Below, in pieces: positions 8,570-15,815 of a DNA stretch of 64,000 bases; the first letter of the stretch is position 1, and every line of letters begins with the position of its first letter. The position numbers were made by a program, and so were the translations under genes. The notes beneath the pieces were generated by a model. It was not told the DNA's origin. It saw only the letters and a program-made list of their open reading frames with translations, and ran no database searches. Origin of the DNA: Planctomycetota bacterium (GTDB taxonomy: Bacteria; Planctomycetota; UBA1135; UBA2386); assembly GCA_016235155.1 (NCBI GenBank), contig JACRLW010000029.1:20693-84692 (forward strand), in the 5' to 3' direction.

Positions 8570-9762
8570 GCCTTCGAAGCCCCGAAGTCGAAGAGCCCGG
8601 TCTCGAGACGCCCGGACGACGGTGCGGGGCGCAACTGCTCCATGCGAACGAGTTCACCGGCCGTGAACATGCGATCCATGAGGAGCGAACGCCCGATGTC
8701 GTCGATCGGGCCGATACGGGTCTCGTTCTTCTCCGAGACGACGGCGAGCAGCGAGTCGGCATCGAGATCCTCGTCGTCGAGGAGTTCGGTGCTGTGGCTG
8801 GTCACCAGGATCTGCGTCGTCGAGCTCGCGTCCCTGAGGCTGTCCGTCAAGACGCCCGCGGCGGCCGGGTGTAGCGCAATCTCCGGCTCCTCGAAGCCGA
8901 TCAGCGGCACGCGACGCGGATCGCCGCCGTTCTGGAACATCGCGACGAGCGCGCCAAGTGCGCGGATCGTGCCATCCGACATGTTCGCCGCGTAGAAGCG
9001 CCAAGGATCATGCGAGCCGGCGACTTCCTGCCTGAACTCGATCGTCTCGCGGGGGCCGAGCGACACGTAGTCAACGCCGAGTACGCCGGGCACGACGCGC
9101 GCGAGGTACTCCTCGATGCGCACCTTCCAGGGCGGGGTCTCGGACGCCAGGCGCTTGAGGACTCCGGCGATGTTCCGCCCGTCTCCGTCCAACAAATCAC
9201 CGGGACTCGCAGGCTGCAGCTCCCGCATCGCGTCGGGGTTCAGGTTGTAGAACCCCATGCGCGTCAACGCTTCGTACAGCGGTCGGAACTCCGGGGCGCC
9301 TGAGGCATGAGCGAGGAAGAGTCGATCAGGAGCCGCAGCGGGAGCCGGTCCGGGCGAGAAGCGCTGCACGACACCATCCGCGACGTCGAAGCCGGCGTCG
9401 CGGAGGTCGTGTCGCCGCATCTCGCAGCGCTCGCGCTTCACACTGAAACCAGCATCACGTCGCGCAGCGATCTCGAATGCATAGTGTCCAACGGCGTCCG
9501 GCAGCTCGAAGTCGATCGCGATGCCGAAGTGAGTCGGGTGGCCCGTGGAGCGGCGACGCACTTCGCCGACTCCGCCGCGGTCCCGCATGGCTGCGTCGAG
9601 CGTTGCGTTCAACGAGTCGGCGATGAAGCGCAGCGAATCGAGGAAGTTGCTCTTCCCGGATCCGTTCGGCCCGACGAGGAAGTTGAGCGATCCCAGTCCG
9701 ACATCGCATTTCGCGATGCTCATGTAGTTGCGCAGGCGAACGCGATGGATGAAGACGGACAT
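8566..9762 (-). CDS. AAA family ATPase of the OLD/RecF-like (AAA_21) type
   Basis: A 398-residue SMC/ABC-like ATPase. The N-terminus 'IHRVRLRNYMSIAKCDV' is the usual first strand of the RecF/OLD group, followed by Walker A GPNGSGKS at residues 31-38. An ABC-type signature region 'NMSDGTIRALGALVAMF' (about 255-271), Walker B 'VPLIGFEEPE' (about 283-292) and the switch histidine in 'LVTSHSTELLD' (about 315-325) follow. It lacks its own Toprim nuclease domain, which is supplied by the translationally coupled gene downstream. The arrangement is therefore a split OLD-like module. It could act in phage defence, plasmid control or DNA repair; the sequence alone does not decide. Confidence 0.85.
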   Translation of the reverse strand: MSVFIHRVRLRNYMSIAKCDVGLGSLNFLVGPNGSGKSNFLDSLRFIADSLNATLDAAMRDRGGVGEVRRRSTGHPTHFGIAIDFELPDAVGHYAFEIAARRDAGFSVKRERCEMRRHDLRDAGFDVADGVVQRFSPGPAPAAAPDRLFLAHASGAPEFRPLYEALTRMGFYNLNPDAMRELQPASPGDLLDGDGRNIAGVLKRLASETPPWKVRIEEYLARVVPGVLGVDYVSLGPRETIEFRQEVAGSHDPWRFYAANMSDGTIRALGALVAMFQNGGDPRRVPLIGFEEPEIALHPAAAGVLTDSLRDASSTTQILVTSHSTELLDDEDLDADSLLAVVSEKNETRIGPIDDIGRSLLMDRMFTAGELVRMEQLRPAPSSGRLETGLFDFGASKA

Positions 9763-10044
9763 CGGCAGGGTGGCCTCGAGGCAGTTGAGTGCGCGACCTT
9801 ACGGTGGCGTGGTCCGATTCGCCAAGCGCGCCGGCCCGCCGTCGCTTCGCCGGAGTTCGGCACCGCGCGCGCCGCGTTCGCGGAACGACGGATCGTCTCC
9901 GCTCGCATGGCGATGTCCGCGTCGTTCGCTGTCGACGAGTCTGCCGCGCGGAGTTCGCAATCTCTGCACTGCGCCGGGCGTTCTTCGCCCTGGACGGGTG
10001 GTCGCCGGATGCTCCGGCGCAAACCTCTCCGCGGAGCGATGAAC
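9763..10044. other. Intergenic stretch with no supported gene
   Basis: This 282-nt gap separates the divergent AAA ATPase and small secreted-protein genes, so it should hold promoters for both. Frames are open on both strands, but the translations are Arg/Ser/Pro-rich and resemble no protein. No convincing promoter hexamers or hairpins were found. Confidence 0.4.
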
Positions 10045-10473
10045 ATGAAGACGCTGTTCGGGCCCCTCGCCCTCCTGATCTCCCTGTCGGCGCTGAACGC
10101 GCAGGGCTTCTCGGTCACGCCCTACGGGCCGAGTTGCGGACCGACGGCAAGCGGAGTCGTCGAGCCGGTCGGCAGCACGTGGCGGTTCGCGTTCACCGTC
10201 ACCGGAGGCGTGCCGAAGGCGTACGTCCTCAACTTCGTCGGCGTCGCCCCGCAGGCGATTCCGATCGAGTTCGGCTTCCCGTGCCTGCTGCTGACGGACA
10301 TCGCCTTCGCGCAGGTCCACGAGCTCGACCACGCGGGCAGCTACACGTGGTCGCACGCCGTGCCCGGCGGTTTCGCCGGACACGCCTTCGTGCAATTCGC
10401 CGAGTTCCGCTTCACGAGCGAGGGTCAATTCCTCGTCCGCACGACCAACGGCCTGCACATGGCGCCGCGGTGA
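10045..10473 (+). CDS. Small secreted protein, unknown function
   Basis: A 142-residue protein with a clear signal peptide (MKTLFGPLALLISLSALNAQG) and a beta-rich mature part that begins 'FSVTPYGPSCGPTASGVV'. The opening 'YG..C' pattern recurs in many small secreted proteins that I associate with planctomycetes, usually as the start of a C-terminal surface domain. The ATG at 10045 was preferred to ATG 10039 because a GGAG sequence (10033-10036) is then spaced 8 nt away. Two cysteines in the mature part could form a disulfide. Function unknown. Confidence 0.7.
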   Translation: MKTLFGPLALLISLSALNAQGFSVTPYGPSCGPTASGVVEPVGSTWRFAFTVTGGVPKAYVLNFVGVAPQAIPIEFGFPCLLLTDIAFAQVHELDHAGSYTWSHAVPGGFAGHAFVQFAEFRFTSEGQFLVRTTNGLHMAPR

Positions 10474-10485
10474 ACGACGCGGGGC

Positions 10486-11154
10486 TCAACGCCCGACGAC
10501 GACTTGCAGCAGCCGCGTCTGGCTCATCGACCCGAGGAACGGACCGCCGGGATCGGCGACGCTCCAGTCGGCGAAGAGCGTGACGCCGAGCAGCGCCGGA
10601 TCGCCGGGGATCGAGAAGCCGACGCGGGCGCGGCCGAGCGCGTCGCTGAGAACGGCGTAGGTCTCGAACGGGACGGTATGTCGCACGGCGCAGAGCGAGT
10701 GCGCCGCATCCGGCCTCGTGGCGAGTCCGATCGCGAGCCAGGCTGCTGCGTGAGACGGCGCGTCGGCGAGCGTGATCGCGAAGTCGCCGTGGCCGAGCGA
10801 AGGCGTGCCCTCAGCATGGACGTGCGGCGTCTTGAGTCGACGTGCGCAGGCGCGGCCGAGAGTGACCAGCGAACCGGCCTCGAGCTCGCGGAGGTCGAGA
10901 ACGAAGGGCTCGCGACCGTGGATGCCGTCGTCGAGGGACAAGAACACGCGCGTGCCGACGACGCGGAGATCCCGCGGTGCGGCGGTCACCGGATACGTGG
11001 TCACGGGCGGCGTCCCCGCCGCCGTTCCATCGCTGATGAAGACCTGCTTGCCGAGCACGGGATCCTGGGCAAAGACGACGACGCGCGAACTGGCGCCGAG
11101 CGGCTGCAGGTCGCCGATGAACGCCTCGGTCGGTCCTGGTTGGATCTCGCGCAC
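10486..11154 (-). pseudogene. Truncated ELWxxDGT-repeat protein (C-terminal remnant)
   Basis: The 222-residue frame contains one recognisable ELWxxDGT-type repeat, 'KQVFISDGTAAGTPPV', followed by 'FLSLDDGIHGREPFVLDL'. Proteins of this family normally have many such repeats and a signal peptide. Here the frame begins at a GTG in the middle of a repeat array, with no signal peptide, and the sequence upstream is occupied by the start of the divergent thioredoxin-like gene. The rest is the secreted C-terminal domain ('LGRACARRL...GTPSLGHGDFAITLADAP'). It is therefore most likely the 3' remnant of a larger surface-protein gene cut off by a rearrangement near 11160-11230. A short functional version cannot be excluded. 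Confidence 0.55.
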
Positions 11155-11231
11155 CGACTCCCCGGCGCCATGATCCGCCCTCCTCCCAAGCCGTCGCGAA
11201 GCGCGACGCTGCGCCGAACGACGTGCCCACC

Positions 11232-12419
11232 ATGCAACCGCAGCTCCTCCCTCTCATCGGTGCGGCGGCCTTCGCGGCATCGCTGCTCGCACAAGCCCCG
11301 ATCCCAGCCCTGAGCGACGCGTCCTTCCGCGCCTTGCACGCTCAGGTCGTCCCGCAAGCGTGCGAGACCTGGGAGACGATTCCGTGGCGCGTCGACCTGC
11401 TCGCTGCGGTGCGCGAGGCGGAGGCGACGGGGCGGCCCTTGTTCCTGTGGACGATGAACGGGCATCCGCTCGGCTGCACCTGAAACAACGGCGTGCTCGA
11501 CCGTGCGTCGAGCTTTGCGCGCGAGGACGTCGTGACGATGCTGCGCGAGGACTACGTGCCGGTCGCACTCGACGTGTGGTACGAGGAGCGGCGGCAGGAC
11601 GAAGCCGGCGCTTTCTATCGGGCGCTCGTCGCGCAGCGCGAGGGACTGCGCGCGGGGCACACGACGCAGGGCTTCTACGTCGCGCGCCCGGACGGACATC
11701 TGCTGCGCGGCTGGAACAACCGCGACCCGGACAAGCTCGCGCGATGGCTGCGCGAACACCGCAAGGCGTCGGAACCGGCGGATGAGAGGACGACTGCGCC
11801 CGCCGCGGCGACCGAAGTCGATCGGCGCTTCGCACGTCGCCTCCCCGAGGGCGCGGTCGTCGCCGACGTGTTCACGCGCATCACCGACGCGGAGTGGCCC
11901 GCACGTGATCGCGGCTGGATGGACGAGGCGATGCGCAAGGCGACGGGTCGCGATCACCTGTGGATCACCGCGGAGGAGATCGCGGCGCTCGCGCGTCGCG
12001 AAGTGCCCGCGACGCTCGCGCGCCGCATCGCGCGCTTCCACCTCGTCGACGACACGCGCGGCGAGCCGCCGATGTGGAGGCAGGGCGAACTGGCCGAGGT
12101 CGCGCTCGCCTTCGAACCGATCGCGGACGGGACGGCGCCGCCGGCCCTCGCCGGCCACGCCCGCCTCGCGACCGGCGACGGCAAGCGGCGCTGCGAAGCG
12201 GCGCTGCGCGGCGAGGTCGCGATCGACGAGAACGGTCGCCTCGTGCGCTTCGACCTCGTCGCGCGCTGCGCGTTCGCGGGCGAAGGCGAGTTCACGCCGC
12301 ATGCCCCGCCGGGCACCTTCACGCTCGTCGTCGCGATGCGCCTCGCTCCGCCGGACGGCCAGGACCGTGTGCCGCCGCAGGCCGCGCGCGATCTCGACGA
12401 GTACCTGCGCGCACGCTGA
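11232..12419 (+). CDS. Candidate selenoprotein: exported thioredoxin-like protein with in-frame TGA (Sec84)
   Basis: Reading through one in-frame TGA at 11481-11483 gives a continuous 395-residue protein. It has a signal peptide (MQPQLLPLIGAAAFAASLLA), then a thioredoxin-7-like segment 'LLAAVREAEATGRPLFLW', and the motif G-C-T-U-N-N-G with Cys82 and Sec84 exactly where this fold places its redox cysteines. After the TGA the same frame continues with well-formed protein sequence ('DVVTMLREDYVPVALDV', 'TTQGFYVARPDGHLLRGW') for 311 more residues. A stable hairpin starts 11 nt after the TGA (see separate entry). The second half (about residues 190-395) is not recognised. The ATG 11232 was preferred to GTG 11223. 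The alternative is a nonsense mutation in a CxC thioredoxin-like gene. No sel genes occur in this window. Confidence 0.7.
11491..11520 (+). promoter_or_regulatory. SECIS-like hairpin just downstream of the in-frame TGA
   Basis: A perfect 7-bp stem pairs 11495-11501 (GCTCGAC) with 11507-11513 (GTCGAGC) around the 5-nt loop CGTGC (11502-11506). An outer 3-bp stem pairs 11491-11493 with 11518-11520 across a small internal loop. The apical loop begins 18 nt after the TGA, and its second base is G. This agrees with the known bacterial SECIS layout: a hairpin within the coding sequence directly after UGA, with a small loop carrying a G near its 5' side, recognised by SelB. Pairing is seen in the sequence; function is inferred. 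Confidence 0.6.
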
Positions 12420-12485
12420 CCCCCGCGCGGCGCCGTGCCTATGCAAGCCCGGCCCCCGCGCCTACCCTCCCCGTCCGCCGCGCCG

Positions 12486-12989
12486 GTGCCCCTGCAGTTC
12501 CGCGCGGCGACCTGTCGATCCAAGCCCGTCGTGTCCGCCGCATCCGATCGCAAGTCCGTCGTCGCGCTGACCCTGGCACTCGCCTGGGTCGCGACCTTGG
12601 TCTTCTGCCTCGGCGTGCAGCGTTTCGTCGTCGTCTGCGACGGTCCTCATTGCGACTCGCGCGTCGAGCTCGCGCACGACGAGTCCGCGTGCTGCGAGCG
12701 GACTCACGCCGACGAATCCGCAGACGAGCCTGCGGACGAGCCCGCGGGCGAACACGCGGACGCGGATCACGACCACGGGTGTTCGGACGCCGCGTTCGTG
12801 ATCGGCAACGGACCGCTGCCGCGCGCGGTCGGGATCGAACTCGACTCGACGGGCGTGATCGTCCCTCCGCCGATCGCCGGAAAGGACGACGCATGCGCGC
12901 CGCGCATCGCGTTGCGGCCGCGGGCGGCAGGTCCACCGCAGGACGAGCAGCGCCTGCGACGGCTCGCGACCGTCGTGTTGTTGATCTGA
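12486..12989 (+). CDS. Small membrane protein with His/Asp/Cys-rich segment, leader of the first metal-efflux operon
   Basis: A 167-residue protein with one hydrophobic segment ('VVALTLALAWVATLVFCLGV') followed by 'CDGPHCDSRVELAHDESACC' and an acidic His-containing stretch ('HADADHDHGC'), which suggest metal binding outside the membrane. It ends in 'VVLLI'. A second protein with the same position before a TolC-adaptor-RND operon (19394-19888) shares the 'FRAAT' N-terminus and the 'VVLLI' end, so I placed both starts at GTG codons that align them. ATG 12441 is an alternative start here. The role is probably in metal sensing or delivery to the pump encoded downstream; this is inference. Confidence 0.6.
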   Translation: MPLQFRAATCRSKPVVSAASDRKSVVALTLALAWVATLVFCLGVQRFVVVCDGPHCDSRVELAHDESACCERTHADESADEPADEPAGEHADADHDHGCSDAAFVIGNGPLPRAVGIELDSTGVIVPPPIAGKDDACAPRIALRPRAAGPPQDEQRLRRLATVVLLI

Positions 12990-13076
12990 GTCGACGTTGC
13001 GCGCGCCGGGCCGTGACCCCGGTGCGACGCGCAGGCGCAGGCCTGCCGGAACAACGTCCTCGATCCACGACACCGC

Positions 13077-14405
13077 ATGCACGAACTCCGTTTCGCCACA
13101 CCCATCGCCTGCCTTCTCGCCGCCGGCTGCCAGACCTACGCGCCCGCGCCGGTCGATCTCGCCGCGCACGCCCAGGCCTTCGCCGATCGGATCCCCGACC
13201 CGACGGCCCTCCGCGCGTCCGCGCTCGATGACGGCCTCGACCTGAACGAGGCTCGCCACGTCGCCCTGGTGTTCAACGCGGAACTCCGGGTCGCGCGGCT
13301 GCGCGCGGGCGTCGTGCAAGCGTCCGTCGACACCGCGGGTCGCTGGGACGATCCCGAGTTCCGCGGCGACTTCGCCAGGATCCTCGAAGGCGTCCCTCAC
13401 CCCTGGCTCGCCGGGGGGGCGATCGGCCTGACGCTGCCGATCACCGGCCGGCCGTCGCTCGAGAAGGAACTGGCCGCGAGCCGGCACGGCGAAGCGCTGC
13501 TGCAAGCGCGGCAGGCCGAGGCCGCGGTGTTGAACGCGCTCGACGAAGCCTGGGTGACCTGGAGCACCGCACGGCTCTCGCTGCAGTTGCTCGAGGACCT
13601 CGTCGCGCGCCTCGACGGTCTCGAAGCGATGGCTACGCGATTGAGCGCCGCGCACGAGATCTCGCAGATCGAAGCGCGGACCTTCACGCTCGCGAAGGTG
13701 GCGCGGCAGGCGGAGCTGCTCGACGTCCGCAGCAAGCTCCGCGACGCGGAGCTGGAGATCCGTCGCCTGCTCGGGCTCGCTCCTGATCGCGACCTGGCCC
13801 TCGTGCCGTCGGTCCGGATCGACGTTCGCGTCGCGGCAGGCGAGCGCCGCCGCGCGCTGCTGGACGAGAGTCCGCGCGTCGCCCTCGCGAGACGCCGCCA
13901 CGAGGTCGCCGAGCGGAACCTCGCGCTCGCGGTGCGGAAGCAATGGCCGGAGCTCACGCTCTTCCCCGGCTTCCAGGAGGAAGACGCGCAACCGCGCGCC
14001 GCGCTCGGCTTCGCGTTGCCGATCCCGTTGTGGAACAGGAACGCGCGCGAGATCGCCGACGCGCGCGCCGATCGCGAGCAAGCAGCCGAGGCGCTGCGCG
14101 CGAGCCTCGAAGGCGCGACCCAGGACCTCGCCCGCGCGGAACTGCGCAGCGACGCCGCGCGGGAACGCCGCGCGCTGGTCGACGCGCAGCTCGTGCCGCT
14201 CGCCGAGCAGCAGCTCCTCGATGCGCAGCGGCTCGTCGAACTCGGCCGCCTCGACACGCTGCTCATCCTCGACGCACTCACCCGGTCCCACGAAGCCAAG
14301 GTGCTCGCGCTCCGCGCGGCCCTCGCCGAGGCGGAAGCCGCGGTCGCGATCAACTCACTGTTCTGGCCGGCGTCGATCGCCGGCGAAGGTGCGGAGGCAC
14401 GATGA
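13077..14405 (+). CDS. TolC-family outer-membrane efflux lipoprotein (CusC/CzcC-like)
   Basis: A 442-residue protein with a lipobox L-A-A-G-C (Cys18) after a short hydrophobic signal. Long amphipathic helices rich in Ala, Glu and Arg alternate with short beta segments ('AIGLTLPITGRPSLEKELA', 'ALGFALPIPLWNRNAREI'), the two-fold pattern of outer-membrane efflux proteins. In heavy-metal RND systems this subunit forms the outer-membrane channel. The stop codon overlaps the start of the adaptor gene by ATGA, and the pump follows, so the three form one tripartite operon. Confidence 0.88.
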   Translation: MHELRFATPIACLLAAGCQTYAPAPVDLAAHAQAFADRIPDPTALRASALDDGLDLNEARHVALVFNAELRVARLRAGVVQASVDTAGRWDDPEFRGDFARILEGVPHPWLAGGAIGLTLPITGRPSLEKELAASRHGEALLQARQAEAAVLNALDEAWVTWSTARLSLQLLEDLVARLDGLEAMATRLSAAHEISQIEARTFTLAKVARQAELLDVRSKLRDAELEIRRLLGLAPDRDLALVPSVRIDVRVAAGERRRALLDESPRVALARRRHEVAERNLALAVRKQWPELTLFPGFQEEDAQPRAALGFALPIPLWNRNAREIADARADREQAAEALRASLEGATQDLARAELRSDAARERRALVDAQLVPLAEQQLLDAQRLVELGRLDTLLILDALTRSHEAKVLALRAALAEAEAAVAINSLFWPASIAGEGAEAR

Positions 14406-15808
14406 AGCTCAGGACCTGCGCGTTTGCTCTCCTCGGACTCGGCTTCGTCGCCGCCGCATGCCGTGACGAATCGTCCCCACTCCCGCACGTCGAGCAGGAG
14501 ACCCAGCCGACCAACCGGATCGACGTGCCGGAGATCGTCCGGCGCAATCTCGGCATCGCCTTCGTCACCGTCGAACGGCGTCGCGTCGGGCAGACCCTGC
14601 GCGTGCCGGGCCACTTCGAACTCCTGCCGTCGGCGCGTCACGAACACCGCGTGCCGGTCGCGGGCCGCGTCGAGGTGCTCGTGCAACCGCTGCAGGCGGT
14701 GGCGACGGGCGACCTGCTGTTCCGCATCGACTCGCCGACGTGGCGGCAAGTGCAGCGCGAGCTCGGCGAGCTGTCCGCGTCGATGCGGGCGACCGAGGCG
14801 CGCTTCGCGTCGATGCAGCCGCTGGTCGCGGCGCATCGCGTCCACGAGGAGAGCCTGAAGGAAGCGGTCGCCGTCATCGAAGCGCGGGTCGCAAGCCTGA
14901 GAGCGACGCAGGCAAGCGTCGGCGGCCAGGCGGAGGAACTCGCCACCGCGCAGATCCAGCTCGCGCAGACGCGCGCGGATCTGGCGGAGGCGGCCGAGAA
15001 GGAGGCCGGGACGACGGCGCTCGTCGCGGAACTGCAGGCCAACCTCCAGGCGAGCCGCGATCGCTTCGACCTCGCGCTCGCCGCCGCCGCGACGCTGGTC
15101 TCGACGACGCCCGCGCAGCTGACGGCCGCGCCGGCCAACGCGCTGCCGCCCTGGCGCACGATCACCGCGATCGAAGTGCGCGCGACGGCTGCGGGCATCG
15201 CCGACAAGTTGCCCGTCGCCACCGGCGTCTGGGTCGAGACCGGCGAACTCGTGCTGACGGTCAGCGACCTCGGCCAGGTGCGCTTCCGTGCGCGCGGACT
15301 CCAGAGCGACCTGCCGCGACTGCGCGAGGGACTGCGCGCGCGGATCGTGTTGCCGCAGGGTCAGACGGAGGTCACGCAAGGACTCGACGGCCGGCTCGCG
15401 CTCGGCGTCGAGGCGGATCCCGCGCAGCGCACGATCGACCTGTTCGTGCAGCCCTCGGCCAACGCTCCGTGGGCGAGGCCCGGCGTCGCCGGTTTCCTGG
15501 AGATCGAACTCCGCGACGACTCGCCGGCGGAACTCGCGATCCCGTCGTCCGCGGTCCTTCAGGACGGACTCGAGAAGGTCTTCTTCCGCCGCGACCCGGC
15601 CGACCCCGACACCGTGATCCGCGTCGCCGCCGACCTCGGCGTCGACGATGGCCGCTGGGTCGAAGTGAAGAGCGGCATCAAGGACGGCGATCAGGTCGTG
15701 CTCGGCGGCGCCTACGAGTTGATGCTCGCGAGTTCGGGCAGCGCCGCGAAGGGCGGCCACTTCCATTCCGACGGCACGTTCCACGCCGGCGAGGAGAAGG
15801 GGAAGTAG
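14402..15808 (+). CDS. RND efflux periplasmic adaptor lipoprotein (CusB/CzcB-like)
   Basis: A 468-residue membrane-fusion protein. The signal ends in the lipobox V-A-A-A-C (Cys20), so it is anchored to a membrane. Seen in order: the first half of the lipoyl/barrel-sandwich domain ('HRVPVAGRVEVLVQPLQAVATGDLLFRI', about 81-108), a long coiled-coil hairpin (110-240), the second half ('IEVRATAAGIADKLPVATGVWV') and a beta-barrel domain with 'LAIPSSAVLQDGLEKVFFRR'. The tail 'GGHFHSDGTFHAGEEKGK' has three histidines, which could bind metal. It links the TolC protein upstream and the RND pump downstream (7-nt gap). Confidence 0.9.
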   Translation: MKLRTCAFALLGLGFVAAACRDESSPLPHVEQETQPTNRIDVPEIVRRNLGIAFVTVERRRVGQTLRVPGHFELLPSARHEHRVPVAGRVEVLVQPLQAVATGDLLFRIDSPTWRQVQRELGELSASMRATEARFASMQPLVAAHRVHEESLKEAVAVIEARVASLRATQASVGGQAEELATAQIQLAQTRADLAEAAEKEAGTTALVAELQANLQASRDRFDLALAAAATLVSTTPAQLTAAPANALPPWRTITAIEVRATAAGIADKLPVATGVWVETGELVLTVSDLGQVRFRARGLQSDLPRLREGLRARIVLPQGQTEVTQGLDGRLALGVEADPAQRTIDLFVQPSANAPWARPGVAGFLEIELRDDSPAELAIPSSAVLQDGLEKVFFRRDPADPDTVIRVAADLGVDDGRWVEVKSGIKDGDQVVLGGAYELMLASSGSAAKGGHFHSDGTFHAGEEKGK

Positions 15809-15815
15809 CCCGCGC

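Noticed and set aside
9720-10118. 132-codon minus-strand frame upstream of the AAA ATPase
   Set aside because: No start context, no homology recognised, and it overlaps two real gene ends.
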